Assembly: GCF_022376445.1 (NCBI RefSeq)
Contig: NW_025955120.1
Span: 27,306 to 91,305, forward strand
DNA length: 64,000 bases
Origin: Fomitopsis serialis
Taxonomy: Eukaryota > Basidiomycota > Agaricomycetes > Polyporales > Fomitopsidaceae
Reading direction: 5' to 3'
Position 1 is the first letter of the stretch. Every line of letters begins with the position of its first letter. This document shows, piece after piece, positions 23,171-33,465 of the stretch. The notes beneath the pieces were generated by a model. That model worked only from the letters and a program-made list of their open reading frames with translations. It did not search any database and was not told the origin of the DNA. The translations under genes were made by a program, and so were the position numbers.

Positions 23171-24420
23171 CTAGCTCGGCGGCTTGTCCACGCTCACGCT
23201 CCTCCGCCCCACGCGAGCTCTCTCCTCCGACCTCTCCCGACCGGTCACCCCCGCCCCACTCCCGCCACTATGCATGCTATGCACGCTGTGCATACTGTGC
23301 ACGCTCACCGAGTCGTCCTCCCGCGCCCGCTTCTGCCCGGTGCCCGGCGACGACGCGAGGGACACGGACATAGACGTCGGTACGGCGAAGTTCGCCATCG
23401 ACCGCGCGGCGCTGCTGATCCCGACGCTGTGCGGGATCCCCGCGCACTCGTGCTCGGGAAGAGCGAGGCGGCGCTGAGCTGGCTGGACTGCGCGCCGGAC
23501 GAGGAGGACGTGCCGGAGAGGAAGTCGAACCAGTTGCTGTTGTCCGTGGCCGAGTGCACGCTCCCTGGGTCCCGGGAACGACCACAATCATGAGCGCGAC
23601 GCCGAGCGGCAATTGAGCATCACGCACCGTTCTCTGGATGACTCTGCTGACCACCCCCATGCACCGGCCAGTCGAACGACGGCATCCCGCCCTGCCCTCC
23701 TCCACCCGCACCTCCCCCACCCCCATTCGCCTCGCCCAGCAGCTCCAGGGCCATCGCCGTCGCCGACGACACGCCTCCCTGTCTCTGCTGCTGCTGCTGC
23801 TGCTGCTGATACATCGGCGCTAGTGTTTGCTGGGGTGTATACGGCGACGCCGAGCCGTGCTGACTATGCTGGCTACCGAGGAAGCCGGCCGTGCGCAGCG
23901 ACGGATGGTGGCCCGCGCCCATGTCCATGCCGTACCCGCCGGAGCCCTGGGAGCCCAGCTGCGAGACGAAGCCTGCGGGGGCGCTCTGCGAGCCGAGCCC
24001 GCTGCCCACGCCGTTCATGCCGAGATTGAGGCCGGAGCTGGCGTACTGGAGCGAGGGATGGCTCGCGCTCTGTGTGGGCGGGAGGCCGGGCGCGGAGTGG
24101 AGGGGCGTGAAGCCCGTCTGGACGGGGTAGCCGGAGCTCATGTCGACCTCGAGGCGGTAGGGGTAGTGCGGCATGCCGCTGGAGCCGCTCGGGCTGGCAG
24201 CGAGGGAGGAAAGGTTGAGCGACTGCGGGAGGGCGGGCATGGAGTTGCTGTGTGTAGAGAGGTGGGGGCTGTCGTCGAGCCGGGGGCGCTTGGAGGCGAG
24301 GGAGTGGGAGGTGTTACGCACGGGCGGGGACGCGGCGCTGAGGCGCTCGCCGGAGACGGGGATGGTCATGGAGGAGGTCGTACCCGTGGATGAAAGGCGG
24401 TAGTCGAGCTAGAGTACGGC
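23171..24420 (-). pseudogene. Truncated MADS-box gene copy 1 (C-terminal part only)
   Basis: Matches the last two exons of the complete gene at 31468-33465 ([14 protein letters not shown]..., Gln run, then the second exon with SNWFDFLSG and [16 protein letters not shown]). Homology begins inside intron 4, at the TCCCACAGGCTGACC string, so the MADS DNA-binding exons are absent. A one-base deletion near 23442 (GTGCGCGGGGATCC against the in-frame copies) breaks the last exon. No DNA-binding product can be made. Confidence 0.8.
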
Positions 24421-24611
24421 GGTCAGCCTGTGGGAAGTCCTTGCCTCACGACATGAGGCAAAGGAGATAGGAACGAGACAGACAAGCAGGCAAGGAATAA
24501 TGCAGCATTGCATGATGGCAGTGGCGGGGAAATACAGGACAGGGTGCTAGATCAATGACACAAATGATACAGTATTCATACACTACCAACGACAAGAGGA
24601 TGTGGCACGCG

Positions 24612-25346
24612 TCAAGGCTGTGGTTCGGCGATGGTGCAACACGTATCTGCACAATAGTAAGTGGTCAAGAGGCAGTCTCAATCATGCATGATCATACACT
24701 CACCAAAATCCGTCGGAAGGGTTTGCCTCAGAGGGGCCGGAGTCCTCCGAGCGCGAGTCCAACTTCGAGACTTCACCGTCGGTGACTGTCTCAGTGTCGC
24801 TTCCCAGCCGTGTCTTTGTCGTCGTCGACAATGTTCGTCGGCGCATCATCATCATCGTCTTCTCCATCGCCTGCATCTCCATCGATATCCGTCGCGCTGC
24901 CCTCGTCACTGTCGTCGCCCTCTTCATCACCCATCTCCTCTTCATCCAACATCAATTGCGTCGAAGAGATATCAGGGCACATGCAGCTTACTGTATAGCT
25001 CGCAGGACGGGTCATTGTACTGATACCAGCCAAGATCCTTGAGTGGCATCACCTTCTTGAGGCGACGATAGTTCTTGTCGGACATCGTCATGTTCTCGCG
25101 GATGAGATCAGGCGGAGGATAGCGGTTGTCGCCATAGTCAACATATGCAGCGTAAACAATTTCCGGGAAGTCGTCAACCCAGCAGGAGAGCACAGGAACA
25201 ATACCGATCTGGTCCGCGACCCACAGCCGGGTTGCTTGGATGCGCTGATCATCTCCCGCGTTCGGGTCCGACTTGACAAGATTGCGCCTCTTCGCGATTT
25301 TGAGCGCGTCGTCATTATAGAGAGGCCAGCCAAAGACCCAAGTCAT
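24612..25346 (-). pseudogene. Family 1 copy E, frameshift in acidic exon
   Basis: Exon 1 25346-24992 intact (MTWVFGWPLYNDDALKI; LVKSDPNAGDD). Exon 2 starts after GATGAAG (acidic: DEEGDDSDEGSATDIDG...) but one extra base in GCTGGGAAGCGAC ends the frame at KDTAGKRH; the onward frame keeps SDTETVTDGEVSK. The terminal exon (about 24646-24612) still encodes TCCTIAEPQP. Either a pseudogene or a version with a shortened acidic tail. It pairs with copy I (38790) as the duplicated neighbour of a truncated MADS copy. Confidence 0.7.
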
Positions 25347-25467
25347 GATTACGATACCAAAGCATCAAAGTCAAGCAGTGTTACTTATGGAAGTAGAAGA
25401 CGACACAGTTGCAAGTCCGTTGAAGTTGGTAAGTTCCAAAACTGATCATGATGGGCAAGCCGTGACT

Positions 25468-25508
25468 GTGGCTTCAGACACGTGATCGCGACGTAGTCGC
25501 CCACCAGG
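25468..25508 (-). promoter_or_regulatory. Family 1 upstream element, copy E
   Basis: GTGGCTTCAGACACGTGATC, GCGACGTAGTCGCCC on the + strand; 122 bp before the ATG. Here the core contains a perfect CACGTG. Confidence 0.65.
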
Positions 25509-25906
25509 GTCCGGCGAATGGGAGCATACATACATTCCAAGAACTCAGGATGGGCACGTCAGAGGGCCATGCGAGACAAATACAGCAGGTGCGGGGGTAT
25601 GTAATAGTGCGTGAGATTTGTCCCCCCATTCGCGCCCAAGGCTTCGCCTGCATATGCATCCCCCGGGGGCGGGCCATCGTATGTATGGCATATATGTACT
25701 AGTACGCAATCCGCTGCATGAACACACTCGTGTCGATCTGTACAGTAGTCCACGGAGTTAACCTCCAATTCTTGCCTTCACGACCGCGAGGTATCAACGC
25801 AATGAGATCGAGACATACATGCAAGCAAGCACGGTGCTAGACAGGGAACAATACAGTTCGGATAGTACACTGTAAAATCACAGGAGGTGGGATGAACTGC
25901 CGTGCG
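25509..25906. other. Intergenic, no gene seen
   Basis: Region between family 1 copies E and F, partly 3' UTR of F; nothing else recognised. Confidence 0.4.
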
Positions 25907-26576
25907 TCAAGACTGCGGCTCAGCAACGGTGCAATGCGCATCTGCGCAACATCGATTGGTTAAAAGGGATCACATCATATGTATGCGACGAACTCACCGA
26001 ACTCCGTCAGCAGTGATTGGGCTGTCTCAGAAGAGCTGGAGTCCTCTGAGAGCATGTCTGATTGCAAGACAACACCGTTAGTTACCGCTTCGTTGTCGCT
26101 CCGAGCAGTTCCTTCGCTGGCCGTGTCGATATCTTCATCACCATCTTCGCCATTATACTCATCACTGTCGTACTCTCCCATCCCAGATCAGTCATGACAG
26201 GCATAAGAAGTCATAGACTGAAGTTACCGTATAGAACGCTAGATGGGTCGTTATGTTGGTACCAACCGAAGTCCTTGAGAGGCATTGCCCGCTTCAGACG
26301 GCGGTACTGCTTGTCAGTCATTTTATCCTCGAGGCTGAGTTCGGCTGGGGGATTAGGACTATCACCGTAGTCGACGTATGCAGCATAGACGAGCTGCGGC
26401 AGATCGTCGACCCAGCAAGAGAACACCGGAATCAGGCCAGCTCTGTCCACGATCCATTCCTGTGCGGCTTCGGCGTAGGCTACGTCGTCAGCATTCGGAT
26501 CCTTGACGAGGTTGTGCGTTTTGGCGATGTCGATCGCGTCGTAGTAGTACAGAGGCCAACCCAGGACCCAAGTCAT
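25907..26576 (-). CDS. Family 1 copy F (solo), intact, 186 aa
   Basis: Exons 26576-26228, 26174-25998, 25941-25907 close in frame. Exon 1 reads MTWVLGWPLYYYDAIDI with CWVDDLPQLVYAAYVDYG and KRAMPLKDFGWYQHND. The acidic exon is the shortest of the intact copies (EYDSDEYNGEDGDEDID..., with SDNEAVTNGVV). The terminal exon reads DAHCTVAEPQS. The intron 1 donor is GTAACT instead of the usual GTGAGT/C. No family 2 partner; the upstream element lies at 26863, about 290 bp before the ATG. Function unknown. Confidence 0.7.
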
Positions 26577-26862
26577 ATTGCCAGGCTGGATGTGAGGTTG
26601 GAAGGGCAGGATAGATTTAGTAGAAACAAGTACTCAGCTGAGTACGAAATACGTGAAGGCTTGAGTGTCTCGGAGAACAAGGCTCAGGCTTGTATTGACT
26701 CGTGGCGACGAAGGTGCTGATTATTACCGCTGGTTTCCTTCGCAATACCGTAAATCAAACCAGGATGTGTGGGCTGCGGCCTTCTACGCTGTGTAATAGA
26801 ACGCCTGAACACGGTGAGCAGGTAGGATGGTAATGGACCGCATGCAGTGAATCTAATAAACC

Positions 26863-26933
26863 GTGGCCTCAGGCATGTGACCGCGCTGTGGCGACTCGGA
26901 TCGCCCAGCGGCCCCAGCCAATTAATGAGAGTT
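26863..26933 (-). promoter_or_regulatory. Family 1 upstream element, copy F (expanded)
   Basis: GTGGCCTCAGGCATGTGACC, GCG, then ATCGCCCAGCGGCCCCAGCC, AATT. The two halves are further apart than in other copies. Confidence 0.55.
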
Positions 26934-27266
26934 ACCAGGTTCGACACACTTGGAAGGCGCGTCGAAGATGGATACGTCGGACGCAGCACGAAGAGCAACA
27001 CGAGCTCGTAAGTGCTACTATGCACACGTCTGCACGTAGGAGCCCATCATGATCGCTTGCAATTCTCAGCTTCACGTCGGCAAAACTACGATGACGACAC
27101 AAGTTGAATGTAATGGAATTGGCACAAATATACTATACAGATATTGCTGTACAGACTGAATACAACGCAGCGTCAACGGGAATGGAAGAGTAATACAGGA
27201 TAGTTGCTTGATGTGATACATGATGTTGATGGTGCGACGAGAGAAGGCAGAGTTATAGACCTTGTA

Positions 27267-28020
27267 TCAAGGCTGCGGCTCGGCAATGGTGCAACATGCA
27301 TCTACGCAGTACCCAGCGGTTGGTATGGATGATCTCAGACTATGTGCGACACACTCACCGAAGTCCTTAGGCAGTGACTTCGCTGCCTCAAAGGTTCCGG
27401 AGTCTTCTGGGAGCACGTCCAACTTCGAGACCGCACCATCAGTTACCGTCTCATTGTCACTCTCGACACTGTCTTCTTCGCAATCTTCATCATCGCTGGT
27501 ATCGTTCATCGACGCATCGCCGCCGCCGCCATCTTCATCGTCACCCTCGTCGCTGCCCTCGTCACTGTCCTCGTCATTGTCCTCATCACTGTCCTCGTCA
27601 CTCTCGTGACGCGTCTTCTCTGCATAGATGATCAGCGAAGTCATAAAAGGTGCCAGCACTTAGTCACTCACCATACAGGACACCGGACGGATCGTCGTAT
27701 TGGTACCAGCCAAAATCCCTCAGTGGCATAGCTCGCCCGAGGCGGCGATGTTGCTTGCGGCTTATGATTTCCTTGCTGACGAGTCTGGTCGGAGGATAAC
27801 GGTTGTCCCCGTAGGCGACATACGCAGCGTATACAAGCTCAGGGAAGCTGTCGACCCAACAGGAGAGTGTAGGTATTATGCCGACTTGATCTGCGATCCA
27901 TTCCCGGGCTGCTTCGATGTACCGATATTCTGGCGCATTCGGGTCCTTGACGAGATGGTGCTGTTTCGCGATTTCGATCGCATCGTCATCGTAGAGGGGC
28001 CAGCCGAGTACCCAGGTCAT
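27267..28020 (-). CDS. Family 1 copy G (paired), intact, 214 aa
   Basis: Exons 28020-27672, 27619-27359, 27301-27267 close in frame. Exon 1: MTWVLGWPLYDDDAIEI, CWVDSFPELVYAAYVAYG, GRAMPLRDFGWYQYDD. Exon 2 has an Asp/Glu/Ser run (ESDEDSDEDNDEDSDEGSDE) with a Gly stretch and SDNETVTDGAVSK. Exon 3: DACCTIAEPQP, the clearest version of the conserved end. Divergent from the family 2 gene at 28573 (552 bp). Closest to copies C and L. Its neighbours are the complete MADS gene and the intact family 2 gene, so unit 2 is the best-preserved unit. Confidence 0.75.
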
Positions 28021-28572
28021 GCTGAGATTGTGAGAGAGGGAAGATGCGAGGGAAGATGCGAGGTGATTCGAACTTGGCGGCAGATGAACAGTGCCCTTAA
28101 GAGCAAGAGCGGGACGCGGTTCCAGCGCTCTCACGGCACCCACGGGAACAGCCGTGGCCTGAAGCACTAACCTTAGATGGTCGCGGCAACCGATCGCTGG
28201 TGGCACCGTGGGCAAGTGGTGGCACGCCATGCCCGATACGGTCGTTTGATCAGTAGCGATTGTGGTCATTGTGTGGCAATCTGCCATATCGGGTGGCATG
28301 ATCGCGACGACCACAACGTTGCCACTTGCCACCACTCGTTTTGGGTAAATCGGTCGATGATTGTCGCGACGACCACAATGTTGCCACCGTGCCACCACTT
28401 TAGTATGCTCGTTTAGGTAGTTCGATCGATGGCATGGCATCTCCCATTGTTTGACCGGCTCTGCGTCTCGGCTATGTGCTGCAGCTATATAAAGGGGTCT
28501 TATTAGGTCCCTTGGGCCTCGCATCACCGACACCGTGCCGGTCTCTCTCACTGGCACGTCTCCAACTCTGCA
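28021..28572. promoter_or_regulatory. Shared divergent promoter, unit 2
   Basis: Contains GTGGCCTGAAGCAC at 28154, repeated GTTGCCAC/GTGCCAC boxes (28300-28400), CTGCCATATCGG near 28270 and a TATA box at 28486. Motifs are shared with units 1 and 3 but rearranged. Confidence 0.6.
28486..28493 (+). promoter_or_regulatory. TATA box of family 2 gene, unit 2
   Basis: TATATAAAGGGG, about 87 bp before the ATG at 28573. Confidence 0.6.
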
Positions 28573-30473
28573 ATGGAGCTGTTCATACGAAGCACTTTCG
28601 CTGTTATACAAGCTTTCGCTGGAAATCCTGGTAACTTCCTCGGCAGGACCCTAGAGTGGCCATGGTATGGCTTATGGGTCCAAGCGTTCTACGGTGTCGT
28701 GGATCCCCGGAAGGTCGTTGCTGGCCCCCAATTCGAACTGGCCAAGATGCAGAATACCAATGATGGCGGCGTTGTCTTCAAGAAGAAGGTCCCCGACTTC
28801 GTTCTTCACTATGTCACTGGCGTCCCTCTATATCACGACATAGACTCGTTGTTACGGGTGACCAATCATGAAGAATTGCTACAGTTCTACGAGGGCAGGT
28901 GCGCCCTGACCAGCTCCATCGTCCTAGCAGTCTGCGAGGTCAAGGCGCTACCAGACCCGACGAAGATACCAGCTGGGGATCAATTTCAAGCGGTGCTAAA
29001 GAAAAGGCTGTTCAACATCCAGGGCGAGGCGCGTTCTGGTGCACGGAAACAGGTTTCGTTACACCTCTCTGCCCATAGAGACCTCGACGAAGTCGTAGCC
29101 ATCGCCATATTTGGACCCTATTTCTCGTGGAGGATCCTCGCTTGGGATGCAGTCAGTGACATATCGAGTAACGACGATCCGACTTATCACGCACCTGAGT
29201 CGGACGGCGGAGACAGCTCCGGCGACCAAGCTCCGCGGTGAGTATCATTGCCGTCTGTCGCTGTCGCTTTCGAATAGTTTCTGAGTTCGAGATCTCTAGG
29301 GGTCCGTCGGTGCATCAAGACCAAGAGATTCCCGACTTCTTGGCTGCAGCGGATCGACCGTGAGCACTCTTCGCATTTCTTCCCCAGGAGCAAACTGACC
29401 GCTACCAAATAGTGCTGGCCGACCTAAGCGAGGTCCGCATCCAGTGTACGATCGTTTCCTTCCTCTTCAGGGGTTGTTTGCTCACCGGATCTTAGCAAGG
29501 AATACGTACAATACAGCATCCTGAAGGCGGAAAGACTCAGCACTTCAGAAGACGACGACACCAAGAAGCACCCGTGAGTCGTCCTGCCTCTAGACATTCT
29601 TCAATTCGTTGACCCTGAGGTACTAGTAGGGCGCAGAAACTGAAAGGCAAAGCTAAGGCGCTGGGAACATTTGTCATGGAGCCAGAGGAAAAGGCCATAC
29701 TCGACGGCGAGAGGGCAGACGACGAGAAGGCAGACGACGCGAAGGAAGGCGGCAAGAAGGCAGGCGGCAAGAAGGCAGGCGGAAAGAAGGCAGGCGGCAA
29801 GAAAGCAGACGACAAGAAGGCAGATGGAAAGAAGACAGACGGCAAGAAGACAGACGGCAAGAAGACAGACGGCAAGAAGACAGACGGCAAAAAGGAGGAG
29901 AACAAGGAGGAGAACAAGAATAAGGGGAAGGGGAAAGCAAGGCAGCGGGAGAAAGAGGAAGTGAAGGCCGCCGAGGACAAGAGGGAGAAGGCAGAGGCCC
30001 CCCCGGAACCAGAAGTGCAGCGCTTGGAGTTGCCACCGTTCGTAAACTGGGAAGAGTGAGTCGTTCTCGCGGTCTCTTATGCGCATTTTCTGAGCCAGAA
30101 GTGAATCCAGTCCGTACCAAGGGATCTTAGCCCCCGGTGGGTCGCATGCCGGGAACTCGCGTGCCCCAACGAGCCGTGTGGGGCCGGAGGCTGCCTCGAC
30201 ATCCGCGAGTGCCTCTCGCGCTGCTGGACCTTCCGACCGGCAGAACGTCCACTCTGACGGCGAAGACGAGGAAGACGCGCACCTTCCTGCTGACGAGTAC
30301 GTCGCTATCTTTTCTGCTGAAGGGTCAGTCTCCTGATAGCAAGTCGTGTGCATAGACACGAGTGGTCGATGTGGTACCACTGGGAGCATCCCAATGGCAT
30401 CAAGCAACGATCTAGGATGCTGGATGCTATCCAGAGACAGAATCCTGACATCACGTTCCGCTTCCCGAACTGA
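28573..30473 (+). CDS. Family 2 gene, unit 2: putative PD-(D/E)XK-type nuclease with long Lys-rich tail
   Basis: Exon 1 28573-29237 encodes the globular part with KKKVPDFVLHY (Asp), VLAVCEVKALPDP (Glu-x-Lys), a Gln helix (GARKQVSLHLSAHRDL) and FGPYFSWRI. Further exons by splice sites: 29300-29359, about 29413-29445, about 29496-29571, 29630 to about 30055, about 30108-30298, and the last near 30357-30473; junction phases agree. The fifth carries a Lys-rich repeat (units like GKKADGKKT). The sixth is Ser/Ala/acidic (EAASTSASAS). The last exon (HEWSMWYHW...RMLDAIQRQNPDITF) is nearly identical to unit 1, suggesting constraint at the C-terminus. D, E and K are retained. Nuclease identity is inferred from motif spacing only. 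Confidence 0.7.
29745..29895 (+). repeat. 15 bp coding minisatellite (Lys-rich)
   Basis: About ten tandem units of 15 bp (GGCGGCAAGAAGGCA / GACGGCAAGAAGACA) in the tail of the unit 2 family 2 gene. In frame, five residues per unit; absent from the unit 1 and unit 3 genes, which have non-repetitive Lys-rich stretches. Confidence 0.8.
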
Positions 30474-31467
30474 TCTGCCCTGAGCGGGTAAGCCTGACGA
30501 CACATGTCCGCTGAAGTCTGGATTTGTCTCCATCACATTTCTTCCCCTGTACTCTCCCCCCGACCCGTCGAGACTCGAATCGCAATATCTGTACATGTTC
30601 CGAGATGTAACGTAATTTCTCCTTGTCCCTATCCCCGCTCAATATGTATCGATGTGTTTGCGAAAATCTGCTTGCTATCTGCAACTGCCAACCGCAACGC
30701 ACGCCGACCCATGTCTAAGGCTAACATTGCTTTGAGAACGTCCGGCTTTTGAGCGCATTCAATGGTTCGTTCTTGACTGCGCGTACAACAAGCCCTGGCC
30801 ACTCATTCTAATGCAATGCAATCCGGTAGTTCCACCCGTCTATCCAAAACGCCGGATTTAGAGAACCAACGAAGTGCCACAGGCGAGCCTGAACTAACAA
30901 TCACGACGCTAGGTGTTATACACACCGCAAAGCAACGCTGCAGCCCGACGCGATTGCTGATGCAAGGCCCAATCACGCATAGTCACGATTGCAATACATC
31001 AGACGAGCCGCCTGTTCAAACGTCCATGTTCATCCAACAAGGACGCCTGTGTAAAACCACTGCTACTAACACGAATCGTAAGATACACGACAGCAAGCGT
31101 CCACCCGGGGCCACTCCCAGGCTCACAGCACACGTACAGCTCAAGACATGCATGGCACAAGAAAGTACGCAGGTACGACAGCGAACAGTGTCTCTCGTCA
31201 CAAGCAGAACAACAACCACACGGACTCCCCTTTTGTCGTCGTCCTTGTCCCCGTCCAGCAAAAGTCCGCAGATGGTGACACACTACACGCGTCCGCACTG
31301 AGTTCAAGGGCGCGCACGTCTAGGGGAGCGTCCATCCGCCAGCGCCCCGCACAGCTCGCGCTCGGCCGGACGCGAACAGGGACGGAGGCAGCCCGCCCTG
31401 TCCTACGGAGAGTGCGCCCGCCCGCCTCCTCAGTTTAAAGCCCAAAGCCCCGAGCCCCCGCACGCAG
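30474..31467. other. 3' regions between convergent family 2 and MADS genes
   Basis: No gene. Parts are shared with 22325-23170 (duplicate unit 1). Confidence 0.5.
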
Positions 31468-33465
31468 CTAGCGCGGCGGCTTGTCCACGCTCACGCTCCT
31501 CCGCCCCGCGCTCGCCCTCTCCTCCGACCTCTCCCGGCCGGTCAGCCCACCCCCACCCCCGCTCCCGCCGCTATGCATGCTATGCACGCTGTGCATACTG
31601 TGCACGCTCACCGAGTCGTCCTCCCGCGCGCGCTTCTGCCCTGTGCCCGGCGACGACGCGACGGACACGGACATGGACGTCGGTACGGCGAAGTTCGCCA
31701 TCGACCGCGCGGCGCTGCTGATCCCGACGGTGTGCGGGATCCCGCGCGCGTTCGTGCTTGGAAATAGGGAGGCGGCGCTGAGCTGGCTGGACTGGGCGCC
31801 GGACGAGGAGGACGTGCCGGAGAGGAAGTCGAACCAGTTGCTGTTGTCCGTGGCCGAGTGCGCGCTCCCTGGGTCCCGGGAACGACCACAATCATGAGCG
31901 CGACGCCGAGCGGCAATTGAGCATCACGCACCGTTCTCTGGATGACTCTGCTGACCACCCCCATGCACCGGCCAGTCGAACGACGGCATCCCGCCCTGCC
32001 CTCCTCCACCCGCACCTCCCCCGCTCCCATTCGCCTCGCCCAGTAGCTCCAATGCCATTGCCGTCGCCGACGACACGCCTCCCTGTCTCTGCTGCTGCTG
32101 CTGCTGTTGATACATTGGCGCTGATGTTTGCTGGGGAGTATACGGCGACGCCGAACCGTGTTGACTATGCTGGCCGCCGGGGAAACCGACCGTGCGCAGC
32201 GACGGATGGTGGCCCGTGCCCATGTCCATGCCGAACGCGCCGGAGCCCTGGGAGCCCAGCTGCGAGAGGAAGCCTGCAGGGGCGCTCTGCGAGCCGAGCC
32301 CGCCGCCCACGCCGTTCATGCCGAGATTGAGGCCAGAGCTGGCGTACTGGAGGGAGGGGTGGCTCGCGCTCTGCGTGGGCGGGAGGCCGGACGCGGAGTG
32401 GAGGGGCGTGATGCCCGTCTGGACGGGGTAGCCGGAGCTCATGTCGACCTCGAGGCGGTAGGGGTAGTGCGGCATGCTGCTCGAGCCGCTCGGGCTGGCA
32501 GCGAGGGAGGAGAGGTTGAGCGACTGCGGGAGGGCGGGCATGGAGTTGCTGTGCGTGGGGAGGTGGGGGCCGTCGTCGAGGCGGGGGCGCTTAGAGGCGA
32601 GGGAGTGGGAGATGTTGCGCACAGGCGGGGACGCGGCGCTGAGGCGCTCGCCGGAGACGGGGATGGTCATGGAGGAGGTCGTGCCCGTGGGCGAGAGGCG
32701 GTAGTCGAGCTGGAGTACGGCGGTCAGCCTGTGGGAGTAACGTGAGAAGGGCTACGCACGTTGATCATGGAGAGGTCGGTGTTTGCTTGTGGAACGGGGC
32801 GGATGGGGATCGCACCGTTGATGTTGAGGCTGCCGTTGGTGCTCTCTGTCTTCACCTTTGCGGGCTTGCTGGGTGCCTGGCGACCCTTCGATGGCCGTGC
32901 ACCGTCCTCGTCGTCGCCATCCTCGTCATCCTCGTCGACGTTGTCGTTCTTTGTGTTTCCGCTGAAGTCTGATGGTCCGCGCGTGTCGCGTTCACCGTCG
33001 AACTGGAGAGTGGTCAGAGAGCATGCGGAAGAGGGCGTCGTGTACGCACGCGGAGATGGCGCTGGACCATGCTGTTGACGTCGGTCGAGCAGTACTGGAA
33101 GAGCTTGACATGGTGGCCCGGACGCTCCTCGAAGATGATGACCGCGACGTCGACGGAGCAGAGGACGCCGAGCTCGTAGGCCTTCTTGAAGAGGCCGTTC
33201 TTGCGCTGGGGGCGGGCGTTAGGCGGGAGTCGGGCCCGGATTGGCCAACGGCAAGGATGCCAAGCCCGAGTGCAAAAATAGAGACAGACCTTCAAAAAGG
33301 TCACAGACCGATTGCGCTCGTGCTATACATGGGCGGCGGACCGTCAGCGGGCTATTCTCGCCAGCACCGCGCGCGGGCAGGCCGTCGCGCATCTTTAGGC
33401 CTGCCGCACACGCACCGCGGGACACGCACCGTGATGGGCTGGATCTCAATCTTTCTGCGGCCCAT
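31468..33465 (-). CDS. MADS-box transcription factor, MEF2/Rlm1 type, complete, 548 aa
   Basis: Six exons close in frame: 33465-33430, 33322-33290, 33205-33050, 33002-32760, 32709-31932, 31868-31468. The MADS domain is assembled from exons 1-3: [48 protein letters not shown], then [15 protein letters not shown]. This is the SRF/MEF2 DNA-binding and dimerisation module of Rlm1-like regulators, which in yeast answer to the cell-wall integrity MAP kinase. Exon 4 is acidic/basic ([21 protein letters not shown]). The C-terminal half is Ser/Pro/Gln-rich with a poly-Gln tract and a bipartite basic patch (KRAREDD). Nuclear. Two truncated copies lie at 23171 and 39764. The acceptor of intron 4 (CTCCAG at 32710) is chosen because it alone keeps the frame. 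Confidence 0.88.

Larger units (their letters stand above)
22720..25508 (-). repeat. Duplicated block (left arm): family 1 copy E plus truncated MADS gene
   Basis: Reverse-complement counterpart of about 38634-41390. The gap between the family 1 stop and the MADS fragment (about 24405-24610) matches 39525-39720 almost base for base. The 3' flank of the MADS copy (22740-22890) is shared with 31040-31220 and, more diverged, with 41200-41390. Confidence 0.7.

Noticed and set aside
23820..24393. Long open frames antisense to the MADS copies (also 32128-32745)
   Set aside because: GC-rich shadow frames of the coding strand, mirrored in all three copies; no family resemblance.
29601..30596. 331-codon minus-strand frame over the Lys-rich repeat
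   Set aside because: Leu/Cys-rich mirror of the 15 bp repeat (AAG read as CTT); not a real membrane protein.
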